In this document: one piece after another, positions 22,774-34,551 of the stretch
Layout: each line of letters starts with the position of its first letter
How positions within the stretch are numbered: the first letter of the stretch is position 1
Source: Nageia nagi
Lineage: Eukaryota; Pinophyta
Assembly: GCA_050084985.1 (NCBI GenBank)
Contig: JBITNC010000002.1
Coordinates: 15,066,001 to 15,130,000, forward strand
Length of the DNA stretch: 64,000 nucleotides
Reading direction: 5' to 3'
Notes under the pieces: model-generated
What the model saw: only the letters and a program-made list of their open reading frames with translations
Told to the model about the DNA's origin: nothing
Database searches by the model: none
Made by a program: the position numbers and the translations under genes

Positions 22774-24122
22774 TTGCTACATAAAAATATGAAATAATAA
22801 GCATGTGGTTTCAATAATCAACATTAAATGTTAATGTTTGATCACGTAAATAATATATGTTACATTTAACATTAAAAATATGCTTGATTTGATTCATAAA
22901 TGCAAATATACAATTCAAATAATACCCATGTACCCAAATACATTTCTCATCTTAAGAATCATAGATATAGAGAGATATTGTTGAAATTAATTTTCTTATC
23001 TAAAATTAGACTTTCACTTGGATGTCCACATAAGAGGAGCCCAAGTACTACCAATCCTCAACCAGTTCCTTTTAGGTAGCAATATACACTCATAAGGAGA
23101 AGTACTAGCTATTTTTCAAGATTTCGATATTTATTAGATCGATCAAATTATTAATTTTGATTAGATTTCAAATTTTTCTTTTAAGTCATTAGGATAATCC
23201 TTAAATGGACATGTGGTATCACTACACACGTCTATCCACTTAATAGAGTTATGTCTAGACCAACAAAAAACTTAAGGGCAAATAAAAAGTACAAACTTTT
23301 CACCATTTTGATTATTGAACTTAAAAGCTCTTGCCTGCCTATCCTCACCTCATGGCTTCTCAAACAAGTCATATTGCAAAATGTACGTGCGAATGTGTTC
23401 ATTTTAGGGGTTTGCTCATATCAATATTTGCATTTTTATTTGCATAAGCAAATAAATCAAAATGCAAAATATGAAATAAAAGAGCATAAGTAAAACATCA
23501 TCCATTCAATAACTTAAAACCTAAATTTCTAATGGGTTTTATTTACCAACCTCTAAAGGACATCTTTACATTAATCCTAATTTTGCACAAATTATCTTTG
23601 CAAAAAAAAAAAAAAAATGATTAAGCATTCATTAATTTCGTAAGTTAACTTTGCATAAAGGATAAATACTTAGGCATAAGCAAAATTAAGTTCTAAAAAA
23701 ATGAAATCCTTAAAGCATGCATTATTTGACTTAAAATAAGTATCATCTAGCGTAAATTTTAAGTCATTTAAGCAAGTATTAGGCATGCATAAAATTTAAG
23801 TACTAAGCATAAGTATGCATCATTTTAACTTAAAAGTATGCATCTTAATAATTTTAAGTAAAGAATAAAATCTCCCCCTCTTACTTAAAATCTCCTGACA
23901 TGATTTTGCCAAAAAATGTCTAAATCACCTTAGAATGCATTTAAGTACAAGTCATCATTTTGCCTTAAGGCTCAAGGTAATGGGAAGAGACAAAATCATT
24001 AACTTTGAGTATACGCTATGCAAGTAATTAAAACTTCTAAGTGCATTGAGTAAAGAGAAGACTTGTAAGTATTTTAAAAAATTTAAAATCTCATAACCAC
24101 TTCAATAGTTTGCAATTTTGAA

Positions 24123-24284
24123 GAAGGGCAAACCATTTTTACCATTTCAACATGTCATGGAGAAAGGTGAACATTTTTAATTACTCCAACAATTTGTAGT
24201 CATGGAGAAGGGCGAACCTTTTTAACCATTCCAACAATTTGTAATCATAAAAAAAGGTGAACCTTTTTAACCACTACAATTCTC
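24123..24284. repeat. tandem repeat, period ~45 bp, ~3.7 copies
   Basis: Successive units start GAAGGGCAAACC, GAAAGGTGAAC, GAAGGGCGAACC and AAAAGGTGAACC, and share CCAACAATTTGTA.TCAT. They lie within the leader of element B. Confidence 0.75.
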
Positions 24285-25936
24285 TAGCAAAAATGAGGAA
24301 TGTAAATAAGGATAAACTTCCCAAACATGAAAATAGATTATCACCAATTCTAAAAGATTGGATAAATTTTTAAAATAAAATGACATCAATCCAAAAATAG
24401 ATAAACTTTCAAAAAATGAAAGTAAGGTGACATGAATCCAAAACATAAATTTTCAACAAATAAGGTCACATCAATCCACAATATGGTCATAAACTTCCAA
24501 CCATGGAAGGTATTAATCCCCTTACACACAAAAACATTATAAATTACCAATTTTCATTATATATAAAGGCCAATTTTTTTATTGCCAAGGCCATAAGATT
24601 ATTTACCAATTTATTTAAGGCAAAAGAATTGCAACAATACCACTAAAGTGTAGATTTTATTCCATTAAGGAGGTTAAAACACAAGATAGCATGAAATCAA
24701 CATTACACTATGTAAAATAATTGCAATTTGACCAAATTATCCAACCAACATTGTTGAATTTGTTTAACCAAGTAAATCGATAAAGAATTGTTAAATTTTT
24801 TAACCAATTTTCACATGAGCAAAAAGTTTACAATCAAATCAAAAGATATATCTCATACATCTAACATTTTGTCATAACCAAGTAACATTGTAGAGAGGAT
24901 AGAGTTGAGGTTGTTTTCTAATTTTAGATGTTTGCATGTAGCATTTGATGATGAAATCCAAGTCATGATGGAGCTCAAGTCCTACAAATCCTCAACCAAT
25001 TCCCCTAGGTCAATAATATAATTTTACAAAAAAAAGTATTAGCTATTTTTCAAATGTGTGACGTATGTTGGATCATCCAAATTATTATCTTGATTAGATT
25101 TCAAATTCTCCTAGGTTATCAAGATAATCCTTGAATGAACATGCAGACATTTGGTATCACTACACATTCATGTCCACTTATATAGAGTCATGTCCAAACC
25201 AATAAAAGAATTAGAGATAATTAATAAATACGAACTTTACACCATTTAGTTATTCAGACTAAAGGCTCTAGTTTGCCTTGTCCTCCCCTCATATCTCTCT
25301 AAACAAATCATGTTGTGAAAAAAGCATTCAAATGTGTTCATTTTAAGGGGTGCACTTACGATGTTTACAATTTTTGCAATAAAAGCAAAGTGCTTGACAT
25401 AAAGTGCTTAAACAAATGATACGTCATCCAAAAAATTGAAACCTGAGTCCAATGGGTTTTGTTTCCAACCCCAAGAGGACTTCTTTACAAAAAAATACAT
25501 GAGTTCATTATTTTTAAGTAACAAAAAAAAAGGAGTCCTCCTTTTACTTTAAAAAATTGAACTTAGCAAAAAAATGCTCCCTTTCACATTAAAAAGCACT
25601 TAAGTAAAAATATATCCATTTTTAACTAAAGGAAGAGAGAAAAAATTCCCACCTAACTCCCCCAAAAATTCTCTCTACATAACTCGTTAAAAAACCTTAG
25701 AGCAAATATTATTAATATTGTTTTAACAATAATCAAATCTTGTATTTAACAACTAACAAAGGTTATTAAATAACTTTTTAAAGTAACTTTGCACCTTATT
25801 TCTCAAAGGTAAAAAAATTTTTACATTGTAAAAGTTTATATTTGCAATGGTCTCCTCCATTTTTTGAATAAACATAAATTCAAAAAATAAATACTTCCCA
25901 AAAAAACTTAACCTTTCTATAAAATATAATCCTTCC

Positions 25937-25938
<2 letters not shown>

Positions 25939-26006
<68 letters not shown>
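25939..26006. repeat. (TA)n microsatellite, ~68 bp
   Basis: This is an uninterrupted run of alternating T and A in the leader of element B. A frame of Tyr/Ile codons across it is spurious. Confidence 0.95.
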
Positions 26007-26010
<4 letters not shown>

Positions 26011-26110
26011 TAAAAAAATTCATCAATGAGTCAATCATGTAATTAAAGTATTTACAATTTTCAACCACTGGACTTGTAATACATTAATGAAGAAGCATTG
26101 GGAGCGAGGG

Positions 26111-26124
26111 GCCCTGCTACCAAT
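26111..26124 (-). other. degenerate tRNA-Met primer-binding site
   Basis: On the - strand, TGGTAGCAGGGC follows the LTR end and matches TGGTATCAGAGC at 10 of 12 positions. It marks the 5' LTR boundary of the element pointing left. Confidence 0.7.
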
Positions 26125-26672
26125 TGAAAAAAAAAGCATACAAGACTAAATCCCTAATTACCCAAAATCACATGAAGACTCTAAAACATCATCACAATAA
26201 TATGAATACAAAACCAATCTCACAAAGTTGACATCAATATAAAGTAGTTCCTTCAACCATGGAAATCCATCCATAAATATAAGATCTTATTCTCAAATAG
26301 CACTCTCTTACAACTCACTTCTCCTACAACCTAGATAAGATTATAACTTTGCTACAAACTCGAATGAATGATCTCAAGGAGAAGACTTTTTATTTATAAG
26401 CTAAAATCCTCCCTTAGATCACACTTTTAACCATTGTACAATGTCATGACATGCATCACCCTTTAATCCAAAGGGCATGCTCATGAGATGGCATGTAGGA
26501 CAATTTACATTATCTTATTCACAAATATTTAAAAGGTATCTAAGGATATTTTTAAGTATCAATGACTTTATATTATCATATTTACTAAATACTTTAGGTA
26601 TCTATGGATACCCTTAAGTATTAAGTGAATTACATTAAAAGACCTTACAATAACGCATTATACATTCCAACA
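26125..26672 (-). repeat. upstream LTR of copia element B or of a related element
   Basis: The 548-bp LTR reads TGTTGGAATG...TTTTTCA on the - strand. It shares its start, the GAGCATGCCC region and the TATAAATA box region with 18,632-19,129, but differs by an extra ~50-60 bp and many substitutions. The two LTRs may not be a true pair. Confidence 0.8.
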
Positions 26673-28078
26673 ATGGCAATCCCATGATCCAGAAGTTTAG
26701 TAGACTTTTTTTATTCTTTTAGAGCATCACAAAAGACTCAATCATGACAATCCCATGATCAATTCAATATATTTTATTTTGATATAGTTGGGGCAACAAC
26801 AGATCCACACTTCAGCACAAGACGTCAACGATAGTTTAACATCATCATAAAAAGTTTTGGCCTTGATTACCCAACTTCATTCCAGATTTTTTGGACAACC
26901 AAGTCAAAAAAAAAAAAAAAGAGCTTGGAAGGAGCAACAACAAAGTAAGATCCATGCTACAATATTAAATCATGATTCATTTTAACACAACACAATTCAA
27001 AACTTTCTTTGTTTAATGTAATTGCAATGCTCTATAATACATATCCAAAAAAAGGCAAATTGTAGACACTTAAAAATGATTTTCTATTTATCATAAAATC
27101 ATGGTTTATAATATTTAAAAATAATATCATTAAAAGGTGCAAATGTCAAAGAAGCTCAAGTATAAAAAAAGATCAAAGCAAAATATTCCCTATCATATTC
27201 CAACAAGATCCACACATAATCTGGATAGATTGACTTAGAGCATATTCATCTATTCCACAAATACCAACAATGTAGTTCGAGACCAACTATCCAAAGATCG
27301 GTTAGTCTTTCATTATATTATATTATATTATCTTCATTATTCTTTAAGAACAACGATGTTAGCAAAGTGTGTTATCTGAGCGCACCATGTCAACGGAGTT
27401 CTTCAAGGACAATGTCAACTAAGTTCTTTAGGGACTATATCCACGGTGTGCTTCTTGCACATTTGAGTTTCTAAATTGGAAAGGTAGTTCTTAATGGCAT
27501 TAGAGGTACCATATCTGAGATTCATAAAGGACTCGGGATTTGACCCAATTTGCAATACATTGAAGAATATTCAGCCTACTGATACAATATTGTCATTCCG
27601 TGGCAATTCATAGATATGACGGTGAAATATTAAATTAATTCATTTTTAACCATCTGCATTAAACATGATTAATCATTCAAGAGATCATCACATATAGTCT
27701 TTGATATACATTTTTACCAAAAGGATAACACTATCTCAAACAAACAACTAAATTTGGTATAAAATAATTTCATGTATATAACAAATTTTTCTTTCAAAAA
27801 CCATTTCTATCTCTATACAACTGTTGATAACATTCTTGAAATTACCCACAAGGCATGTTCAGCATCATATAAAAGTAAACTTCTTGAAGGTAAGGCTTCA
27901 ATGTTCACAATCCTCAGCCGTCTATTTCAAATTCAAAATATCTTATGAAAGTCTTTCCAGCTGTTCAATTGTGTATTTCATAGTTGTCTAGCTCAACAAA
28001 ATATTTAGAGGACATGATAACGATGTATACGCTGGTGTGCATCTTTCCCAAACAAGTGTGTTGTGCTTTTATAATCAA
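26673..28078. other. 3' flank of the FIST gene, no gene seen
   Basis: Only short AT-rich frames are present. The part nearest 28,078 should contain the 3' UTR of the FIST-domain gene (- strand). No clear AATAAA-type signal was found on the - strand close to the stop codon. Confidence 0.45.
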
Positions 28079-28544
28079 TCAACACATTTTAAGAGTACGA
28101 GAAAACATCAAAAACATGGAACTATAGAAATTAAGTCTGCTGTTGGTATCACGTCCTTTTGTAGCCTCCCATGAAAGAACAGATGGAGGGCCAATCTCCC
28201 CTAAGCAGTACATTCCTGCAATGGGAGCATCAGGAAAGTTGCAAGAAAAGATGGAACTTTCAACATTGGGTTCACTAAAATAGGATTGTCCACGGCCCAT
28301 GCAAGCAAACAGGAGTCCACCAAGCACTTTATTATCATTCTCGTTTGAATTACTGGCCATGGATGTGGCTGCAATTTCAGTAATTTTTCCATCATGGTGG
28401 AATTGAGATTTCAACTTATTACGTACTTCTTCAAGTGCTAAATTGGTAGAGGCCTTTCCTGTCTCTGAATCTGTTCTATAGAAACGAAATACATCTTCAG
28501 TCTTGATTCCCTCTCCTTCAACAAAAAGATATTCTTCATCTGCA
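28079..28544 (-). CDS. F-box/FIST-domain protein (At5g63520-like), terminal exon
   Basis: This is the last exon of a plant F-box protein with a C-terminal FIST domain; such proteins are predicted substrate receptors of SCF ubiquitin ligases with a sensory domain of bacterial origin. The exon encodes ADEEYLFVEGEGIKTEDVFRFY, then the FIST_C signature GGLLFACMGRGQSYF, then a block of the 'P(I/V)AG.Y..GEIGP' type (APIAGMYCLGEIGPPSVLSW). It ends ..YSSMFLMFSRTLKMC before TGA at 28,079-28,081. The acceptor is the AG at 28,545-28,546. Joining to 47,737-47,849 gives an uninterrupted frame (...FRLHEVHG/ADEEYLF...). A Met codon upstream of the acceptor extends the raw frame but is intronic. The exon has no stops or frameshifts while everything around it is decayed, so the gene is probably functional. 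The F-box half is not in view. Confidence 0.85.
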
Positions 28545-29218
28545 CTGTCATGATGCATGAAAAGCAAGGTTCACAGTGAAAAATACATTTAGTTATACAC
28601 TAATATATATATATATATATATAAATCCCCAAAACATTTGAAATAGAATGCAAGTTCAATTGTAAGAATGTGTAGGTAATAGTAGTGTTTCGTAACTTGA
28701 TGACATGTTAGATGGATAAAAATACAGCTCATGGGTATATTCTTGAATTTCAATTTCAATGAACACATTCTATTTCATGATTCGTCTCAACCTACTATAC
28801 ATACAACTTACAAGAGACAAAAGACAACTAAAACAGAAGAAATGACATGTTTTTGGGGATAGAATAGATGCACTAATTTTTTTATTCATATTTCAATGTT
28901 TTATGTTTGACTAGTATTTGGTTACATTTGTCAGCAAAATGTTACTAGAATATTTAGAAGGAATAAGAATATATACGAACATGCACTCAGAGACCTACTT
29001 GCTTATTAGCAGTCACTACTTGTTGGCTCCTCAAAGTTCCAGAAGATGAGCTATGAATTTTTTTTAATTTCCACGGTTGGAGATCGTACAGGAGTTACAG
29101 ATGGGAATAGAATATTGTGTACTCAGTGAATTTTATTCCTTCCTCTCCCCATAACAGATCTTGTGGAATCTAAATCAACAGGTGACCTATCATAGAGATG
29201 GATGGAAATATTATGTTG
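28545..29218. other. intron DNA without recognisable features
   Basis: This is AT-rich sequence with a short TA repeat (about 28,602-28,622). No domain-like frame is seen. Confidence 0.5.
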
Positions 29219-29856
29219 TGTAATGTCCCCATTTTTGGATGCCCAATTCTATTATTGTTTTATTAATTCTAATTTGCACACGTCGAAATTATACTTCAAA
29301 TGGTAGAAATATTTTAATATTATAAAAGTTAATTAGGAGGGATAAGGTGTAATTAGGAAGTTAACCTCATGAAAAAATCTAACATTTGCTTATAAAAGGA
29401 AAAGGGGATTTAATCTTCAACATAGAGCGTTGGATCTAAGAATGAGATTGGGAAACCCTACAGTGGAGCGTTGGCTATTTGAGGAGGCTCAAGAAGTGGG
29501 ATCCAAAGAATAAGGCCAGCCTCTTTGGATAGAAATTGAGAAGTGACCAGCCTTAAGTTCCTTGTGGTAAACTCATTCAGAGTTTACAAGTGTGCTTCAA
29601 GAAGGTTTTTAGATTCAGATTTGAAGGTGAAAATCTTAGTTTTACTCCAACCATCAGATTGGAGAAAGAAAAGTGAAATTGTGCAAGTTTCAACCTAAGA
29701 AATCAGCCAAGGAGGATCGCCCATTTTTAGGGGTAGTTTGAGAACATTTTTAGATCCATTTTGTGCCCTAGGTGGGACGTTCAGCCCTAGGAGGCTCCAA
29801 TCCAGATTTTAATGTATGTTTTGAATACCCTTTTGGCTATATTCCTTATTTCCACT
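29219..29856 (+). repeat. possible gypsy-type LTR, left part, split by the gag-only element
   Basis: The stretch starts TGTAATGTCCCC, a start often seen in plant Ty3/gypsy LTRs. It contains a TATA-like CTTATAAAAGG at about 29,391 and then GC-richer sequence, as in an LTR R/U5 region. The gag-only element is inserted at 29,857, and the remainder resumes at 33,491. No partner LTR or coding region was found, so this may be a solo LTR. Confidence 0.35.
29852..29856. repeat. 5-bp target-site duplication, left copy (CCACT)
   Basis: CCACT directly precedes the left LTR and recurs directly after the right LTR (33,491-33,495). Confidence 0.85.
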
Positions 29857-30115
29857 TGTTAGAGTATGTTATTATTACCTATTTTCTTAGGTATCTAGAT
29901 AGCTTAAGTTCAGTAGCTTGAATAGAGTGTTTGAGATTTGTAATGTTTATCATGTTGTTATGATCCTACGGTTGATCTCATTTCGATCGTATGGCTTTCA
30001 TTTCATGTTGTCCTATTTATTTGTACATTGTGCATTATGATATCAATGAGGTTTAATGCAAGTATTCTATGTGATTTTTCTCATCTCTCTTGATTTGGGT
30101 TTTGCAATCTCTTCA
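29857..30115 (+). repeat. 5' LTR of gag-only LTR element
   Basis: The 259-bp LTR runs TGTTAGAGTATG...CAATCTCTTCA and is directly repeated at 33,240-33,490. By eye about two dozen differences separate the two copies, so the insertion is not recent. Confidence 0.92.
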
Positions 30116-30129
30116 TGGTACCAGAGTTG
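30116..30129 (+). other. primer-binding site of the gag-only element
   Basis: TGGTACCAGAGTTG begins at the base after the LTR and matches the initiator-Met primer site TGGTATCAGAG with one change in 11. Confidence 0.85.
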
Positions 30130-30242
30130 AAAAGAATTTGAGAAATTTTGGTTTTAGCTTACATTAGGTTCGGAGAACATCAATTGTCTCTCCAAGTGGA
30201 TCTTCAGAATAGATACGATTTGCCTTGACCTTTTTCGGAGTG

Positions 30243-30420
30243 TAAGACCTACGGGCATCTTCAAGCAGATCTGCCTATGATTTGTGCAAGGGTTTAAGAC
30301 CTACGAGCACTCTCATAGATCTCGGCAGAAAGACCTTCATTTTGTTATTGGATTTTAATACCTCCGAGCTTTTCCCACAAGCTCTTGTGCTAGATATTAA
30401 GACCTTTGGGCTTTTCCCAC
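30243..30420 (+). repeat. short interspersed repeats in the leader
   Basis: Four related motifs of the form TAAGACCT(A/T)(C/T)G(A/G)GC start at about 30,243, 30,295, 30,356 and 30,398. The last two extend through CTTTTCCCACA. They could act in packaging or as a promoter array, but no function is shown. Confidence 0.6.
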
Positions 30421-31792
30421 ATGTTGTTTCTTTGTTGGTGTCAAATTCTCTCCATCGGCGGATCCATATCCGCAAACCTGTGATCTCCTTGTAGATCAAT
30501 TCGCGAATTCTTCCAAGCATTCAGTTGTGTGTTTGTGGGATGCACTATCTAAAGTCTCCCAATGCGACAAAAATCTCAACACTTGTGGCTGGCGATCTCA
30601 AATATCTTTTGGCGCATCGCACCAGTCATTCTTGGCATTTTCCTGATCGAGCTTGACGGCCTTTGATACCTCGTAATTGCTTCATGATGAATCAGCTAAC
30701 AACACCGTGACCATTGCTCGAGTTCTTCAGATCTCTGAGCCCAGGATCCCAAGCAGCGGATCTACCTGTACACTTCAACGGCCTTGCGACCTTCTTTGTG
30801 GCAATCTCCACAGCTCCGTCTACGGAGCACTGTCCTAGCGCTCTCGATGCACTCTTTCAATGACAGCACTGTGCTCAAAATATCACTCGATACATATTTG
30901 CTGATATGGGTGGATTTCGCAGTGATCCTCACTGTTAGTAGTCGTGCTTGGAGCATTTCGTGAGCCAAATTTGTTGTTTAGCTTATGATTTGAGGACACT
31001 AGGATTGGTGGTCTCTACAACCTGATCTACAGCTATCATTGTCATCTGACCAGACATGTGCACCTTTCTTTGAATGCTCGGTGATATTTTCCTGCATTTC
31101 ATTGACTGTCGGGCAGATTGGCATGTCTTTCTCTGCTGGTTTCCTGATTTGGCATGCATGGCTCGTTCAAAAACGTCATCAAGGTAGCAGGCACATTTTT
31201 TTGACGTTTTTCTTAATCAATTTTGAATTCCGTGATCAGATCTGGATACCCTTTTTTGAGCTGAGCAATTTCGGTTTTTGGATCACTCAAATCCGAGCTT
31301 GTTTGAGGAAGTTACGAACATTTGAAGATCTGTTTTTCACTTTAATTTAGACAGCCTATGTAACAGTCACGTTTTTCAAGACTGCTCTTATATCAGACCC
31401 AACATTTCGGAACGGACAGTTTCACGGTGTTCCTCATTCCGTGCTGATCGTTTTGACTACTTTTGCCTTCCAGATCTGCCGCAATTGCAGTTCGAAGTTT
31501 CACAATTAGATTATTAATTAAATTGGTCAAATTTAATTTAATTATTTTTCTATAGTTTTGGGGCTTCAAATTTCAATTTTTTGCCCTCATTCGAATTAAT
31601 TGCATAATTTCTGCATTCGGACTCCATTTTGAGTGTCATTTGTTTGTATGCTAAGCAAACTCTAAGTAATTCTCAGTAGATTTGATTGTACATCTAAATT
31701 ATAAAATAATTTTCCATGGAATACATTTATTTGTATAGAAAGCATACTTTGTGGGGGGGGATCATTTTGGTCATCTTGTTCAAGTGATTACA

Positions 31793-33022
31793 ATGGAGGA
31801 TTTCTTGAGTCTTCCTATTACTCCATTGGTTGATCGAGCTTCATATCCTGCTTGGTGTGAGAGCCTTATTAAGCACTTGCGCTCTCATGATCTTTTGCCA
31901 TATCTTCTTGTTTTGGTTCCAGCACCTTGTCTTCACTCGTCTGAGTGGTACTTTTGGAAGTCCAAACTCTATGATGTGACTCGCATCATATGCTACATTG
32001 TTGATAGTGTTTACCGTGGTATCCTACCAACCTTCGACTGGAACTCTTTGCCAACTCCACATACATATTTCTCACCACTTTGTGCACATTTTGAGGCTCT
32101 TTTAGATGAAGATGCCTTAATACATGAAGATTCAATGAATGAGGCAAATGTTGAAGAAGATCTTGAATTGCAAGATGTTGATGTTGTTGATTCTGTTTCA
32201 AAGACTTTGGAGGACATCTTAGATGGAGTTTCCTCTCTTTTCATTGATTCGTACATTTCATATGTTGTCGATCTTCATGATGAGCTCACATCCTAATTTA
32301 ATGATCCCTCATGTATTGCTCCCATTGAGCACTTTGAGGGCTTTCTTGATGGTGATGCTTCTCTCTTCATAGAGTCTCACACTTTTGATGTTGATGACCT
32401 TTATGAGGAGGTACAATTCTTATTTTATGTTCCTCCATCTCTTGCTCACATTAAGCACCATGTGGACTTTATTGTGGTGGGCCTTCCTTTAGTTGATGAG
32501 CCACCTTGTCCTCCTCCTCTTATTGCCTTGGAGCATTCCTTCGCTCCATTTCTATTGCATTAAGAGTTTTGTGAGACTTTCTCACTACCTTCTTTGAATG
32601 GACTCTCTTTAGGAGATCCCGAAGACTTTTATGAGGTTTCTTTACCTCCTTTTGTTGCTATTGTGCAAAAAGACATTGAGTCTTTTGACTCTCTTCTTCC
32701 TAGTTTGTTAGCGACGACTTTTCTTCGGCATGCTTCGCATCCTTGTTCATCATCAACAGTACCAAATTCGATGATGTTCCCTCATCGTAACATTTTGGAG
32801 TGGGAAGATTTCATATGTATGCCTCTTTGCTTCTTTCGTCCTGGCAGGAGACATTTCCTTCGACGGAGAGGTATCTACATATTTCTAGGACATGACATTG
32901 ATCTTTTCCAATTCTCCCTTGTTGGCAATTGCACTTCGGGAGGTATCACTATTGCTTTGCCATGCTTTCTTCAATTGTGTGACATGCTTGGGGTGATGGA
33001 AGTTGTCCTTTGGGGGTGTTGA
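31793..33022 (+). pseudogene. gag-like ORF of the gag-only element, two internal stops
   Basis: One frame of 410 codons runs from ATG at 31,793 to TGA at 33,020-33,022, broken only by TAA at 32,294-32,296 and another TAA near 32,562. The N-terminal ~90 residues have a retroelement gag look (LVDRASYPAWCESLIKHLRS, then SEWYFWKSKLYDVTRII), like the copia gag 'NY..W...M' and 'W...D..A...I' blocks. The rest is acidic with repeated D-G-(V/D)-(S/A)-S-L-F-I motifs, and no zinc knuckle is seen. The frame has survived well compared with nearby elements. It cannot encode enzymes. The gag assignment is an inference from weak motifs plus position. Confidence 0.6.
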
Positions 33023-33239
33023 TGAGAACTCCTTCCTCTCCACCTTCCATCTTTTTCCTTTTTCCTCTTCTGGAAGATGGTTTTTTCCCACATGGTTTTT
33101 CATCATCTACAAGAGAGATTTTTTTGTGTTTTGTGTGATAGCCGTTTTTTTCTATATGAGTACCTTATCAAGCCTAGTTGTTGGGACTCATCTTTTTCTT
33201 AGCTATGCACACTACTCCCTAGTATCACTTAAGGGGGGG

Positions 33240-33490
33240 TGTTAAAGTATTTTATTATTACCTATTTTCTTAGGTATCTAGATAGCTTAAGTTCACTAGC
33301 TCGAATAGAGTGTTTGTGAGTTGTCATGTTGTTTTGATCCTACGGTTGCTCTCATTTTGCTCATACGGCTATCATTTCATGTTGTCCCTATTTATTTGTA
33401 CATTGTACATTATGATATCAATGAGGTTTACTGCAAGTATTTTGTGTGATCTTTCTCATCCATCTTGATCTTAGTTTTGCAATCTCTTCA
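33240..33490 (+). repeat. 3' LTR of the gag-only element
   Basis: The 251-bp copy of 29,857-30,115 lies directly after the G-rich polypurine tract and is followed by CCACT. Confidence 0.92.
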
Positions 33491-33548
33491 CCACTTTCGA
33501 ATAATTTTTATAAAATCTGTGTAGTATTGTTTGAGAAACTTTTAGATT
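33491..33548. other. remnant between two LTR elements
   Basis: About 58 bp lie between the right target-site copy of the gag-only element and the start of homology to the copia D LTR. It is probably the continuation of the LTR-like sequence beginning at 29,219. Confidence 0.35.
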
Positions 33549-34551
33549 AAGAAAATAATACGTAATCCGGCACTTTAAAGGCGATGACGTGAACTTTAGG
33601 CTTGCAAAAGACTGGTAAAGGCACTAGGCACTGAGTGTCATGCAGCAGATGCGATGATGTCAACAACAGGATTCTCAAAGCACGACATAACAAGAAATGC
33701 ACTAAGTGCTAGGCGGCAAGACAAATCACATCAACAAAAGCTCAAGACTGACGTGATAAGGTGAGAACAACATCGAATGTTGCGTGGTATGAGCAATGAC
33801 ATCAATAGAAGTATGAAAATGGCGTAGCAAGGCTTTGTAGGGCACCACAAGTTGAGGTGCGACACAACAAAGTACCAAAATGCGTTTGACAAGCAAGGAA
33901 AGCTCCCAGGAAGCTTGAAACATGTTTTGTCTTGAAGATGGAGGTCCAAAAATGCTATGAAGGGCCTAAAAACATATTCAAACAAGTGTAAGGAGGGAAA
34001 TCTGGTTTGGAGGTGATTCTAGCAAGGAAAATTACGAAATTGAGGAGGTAAGTTGAAGACTTAAGCGTTCAAACTTTTTGAGACTTGAAACAGGGCAACA
34101 AGATTGCAAACCAAGATATCTCACTATTGAAAGGATAAAACGAGAATCTAACTAATACTTAGAAGCTAAAATGCGGACTTAATGGTAAAAAATACCTCCA
34201 AACAGCTTCAAGACGTATGCACGAAGATGTCAAGTCATACACAATCGCTCAACCACATGAACAGAGTGAAAATAGAGTTGCAAAGCAAATTAAATGTTTT
34301 CTATTATGATTGCTGAAAATGACAACATAAGATTACAATAATCTCTTCTCCATTATTTTACAAAGAAAAATTAAGTCTATTTATAGATACAAAAGGTAGA
34401 GTATTGGAGACTCTAACAAATCTGACAGATCACAGTTTGCTCAGAGAATTAAGAAAACATAAATGAAATTTGTTAGAAAGGAATGGGGCAACCATTTTTG
34501 TGCAAGATGCGACCGAAAAGGGAATTCAAACTTGAACATTAAATTCCTTCA
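33549..34551 (-). repeat. 3' LTR of copia element D, truncated at its outer end
   Basis: The - strand start TGAAGGAATTTAATG and about 1.0 kb align with 38,388-39,517. The last ~330 bp of the LTR (equivalent to 38,062-38,388) are missing here. A polypurine tract (CATTAAGGGGGAGAA on the - strand) lies next to it at about 34,552-34,566. Confidence 0.85.

Larger units (their letters stand above)
22774..26124 (-). mobile_element. long leader of copia element B (possibly composite)
   Basis: About 3.3 kb of non-coding DNA lie between gag and the upstream LTR. A ~600-bp block is present twice in the same orientation (about 22,960-23,580 and 24,890-25,490), sharing for example AATCCTCAACCA, TAGCTATTTTTCAA, TGGTATCACTACACA and TGTGTTCATTTTA. 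Either the leader has an internal duplication or two related elements are fused. Tandem 45-bp repeats and a long TA microsatellite also lie here. Confidence 0.65.
29857..33490 (+). mobile_element. complete non-autonomous LTR retrotransposon (TR-GAG-like)
   Basis: This 3,634-bp element has every structural hallmark. The LTRs are 259 and 251 bp with TG...CA ends. A primer-binding site TGGTACCAGAG lies at 30,116, and a polypurine tract AAGGGGGGG ends at 33,239. A 5-bp target-site duplication (CCACT) flanks it. The 3.1-kb interior has a GC-richer leader and one long gag-like frame, but no protease, integrase, RT or RNase H. Such gag-only elements are known in plants as TR-GAGs and rely on enzymes of autonomous relatives. 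It is inserted inside the FIST intron, antisense to the gene, within an older LTR-like sequence. Confidence 0.88.

Noticed and set aside
24123-24284. CRISPR-like array
   Set aside because: The repeats are contiguous and diverged without unique spacers, in plant-type nuclear DNA; this is an ordinary minisatellite.
25880-26068. 62-codon frame on - with a long Tyr-Ile run
   Set aside because: It is a translation of the TA microsatellite.
28201-28395. 64-codon frame on - within the FIST exon
   Set aside because: It is a shadow in another frame of the real FIST coding sequence.
31986-32256. - strand frames (71 and 81 codons) over the gag-like ORF
   Set aside because: They are antisense shadows of the + strand gag-like frame, which alone continues for 410 codons with weak domain support.
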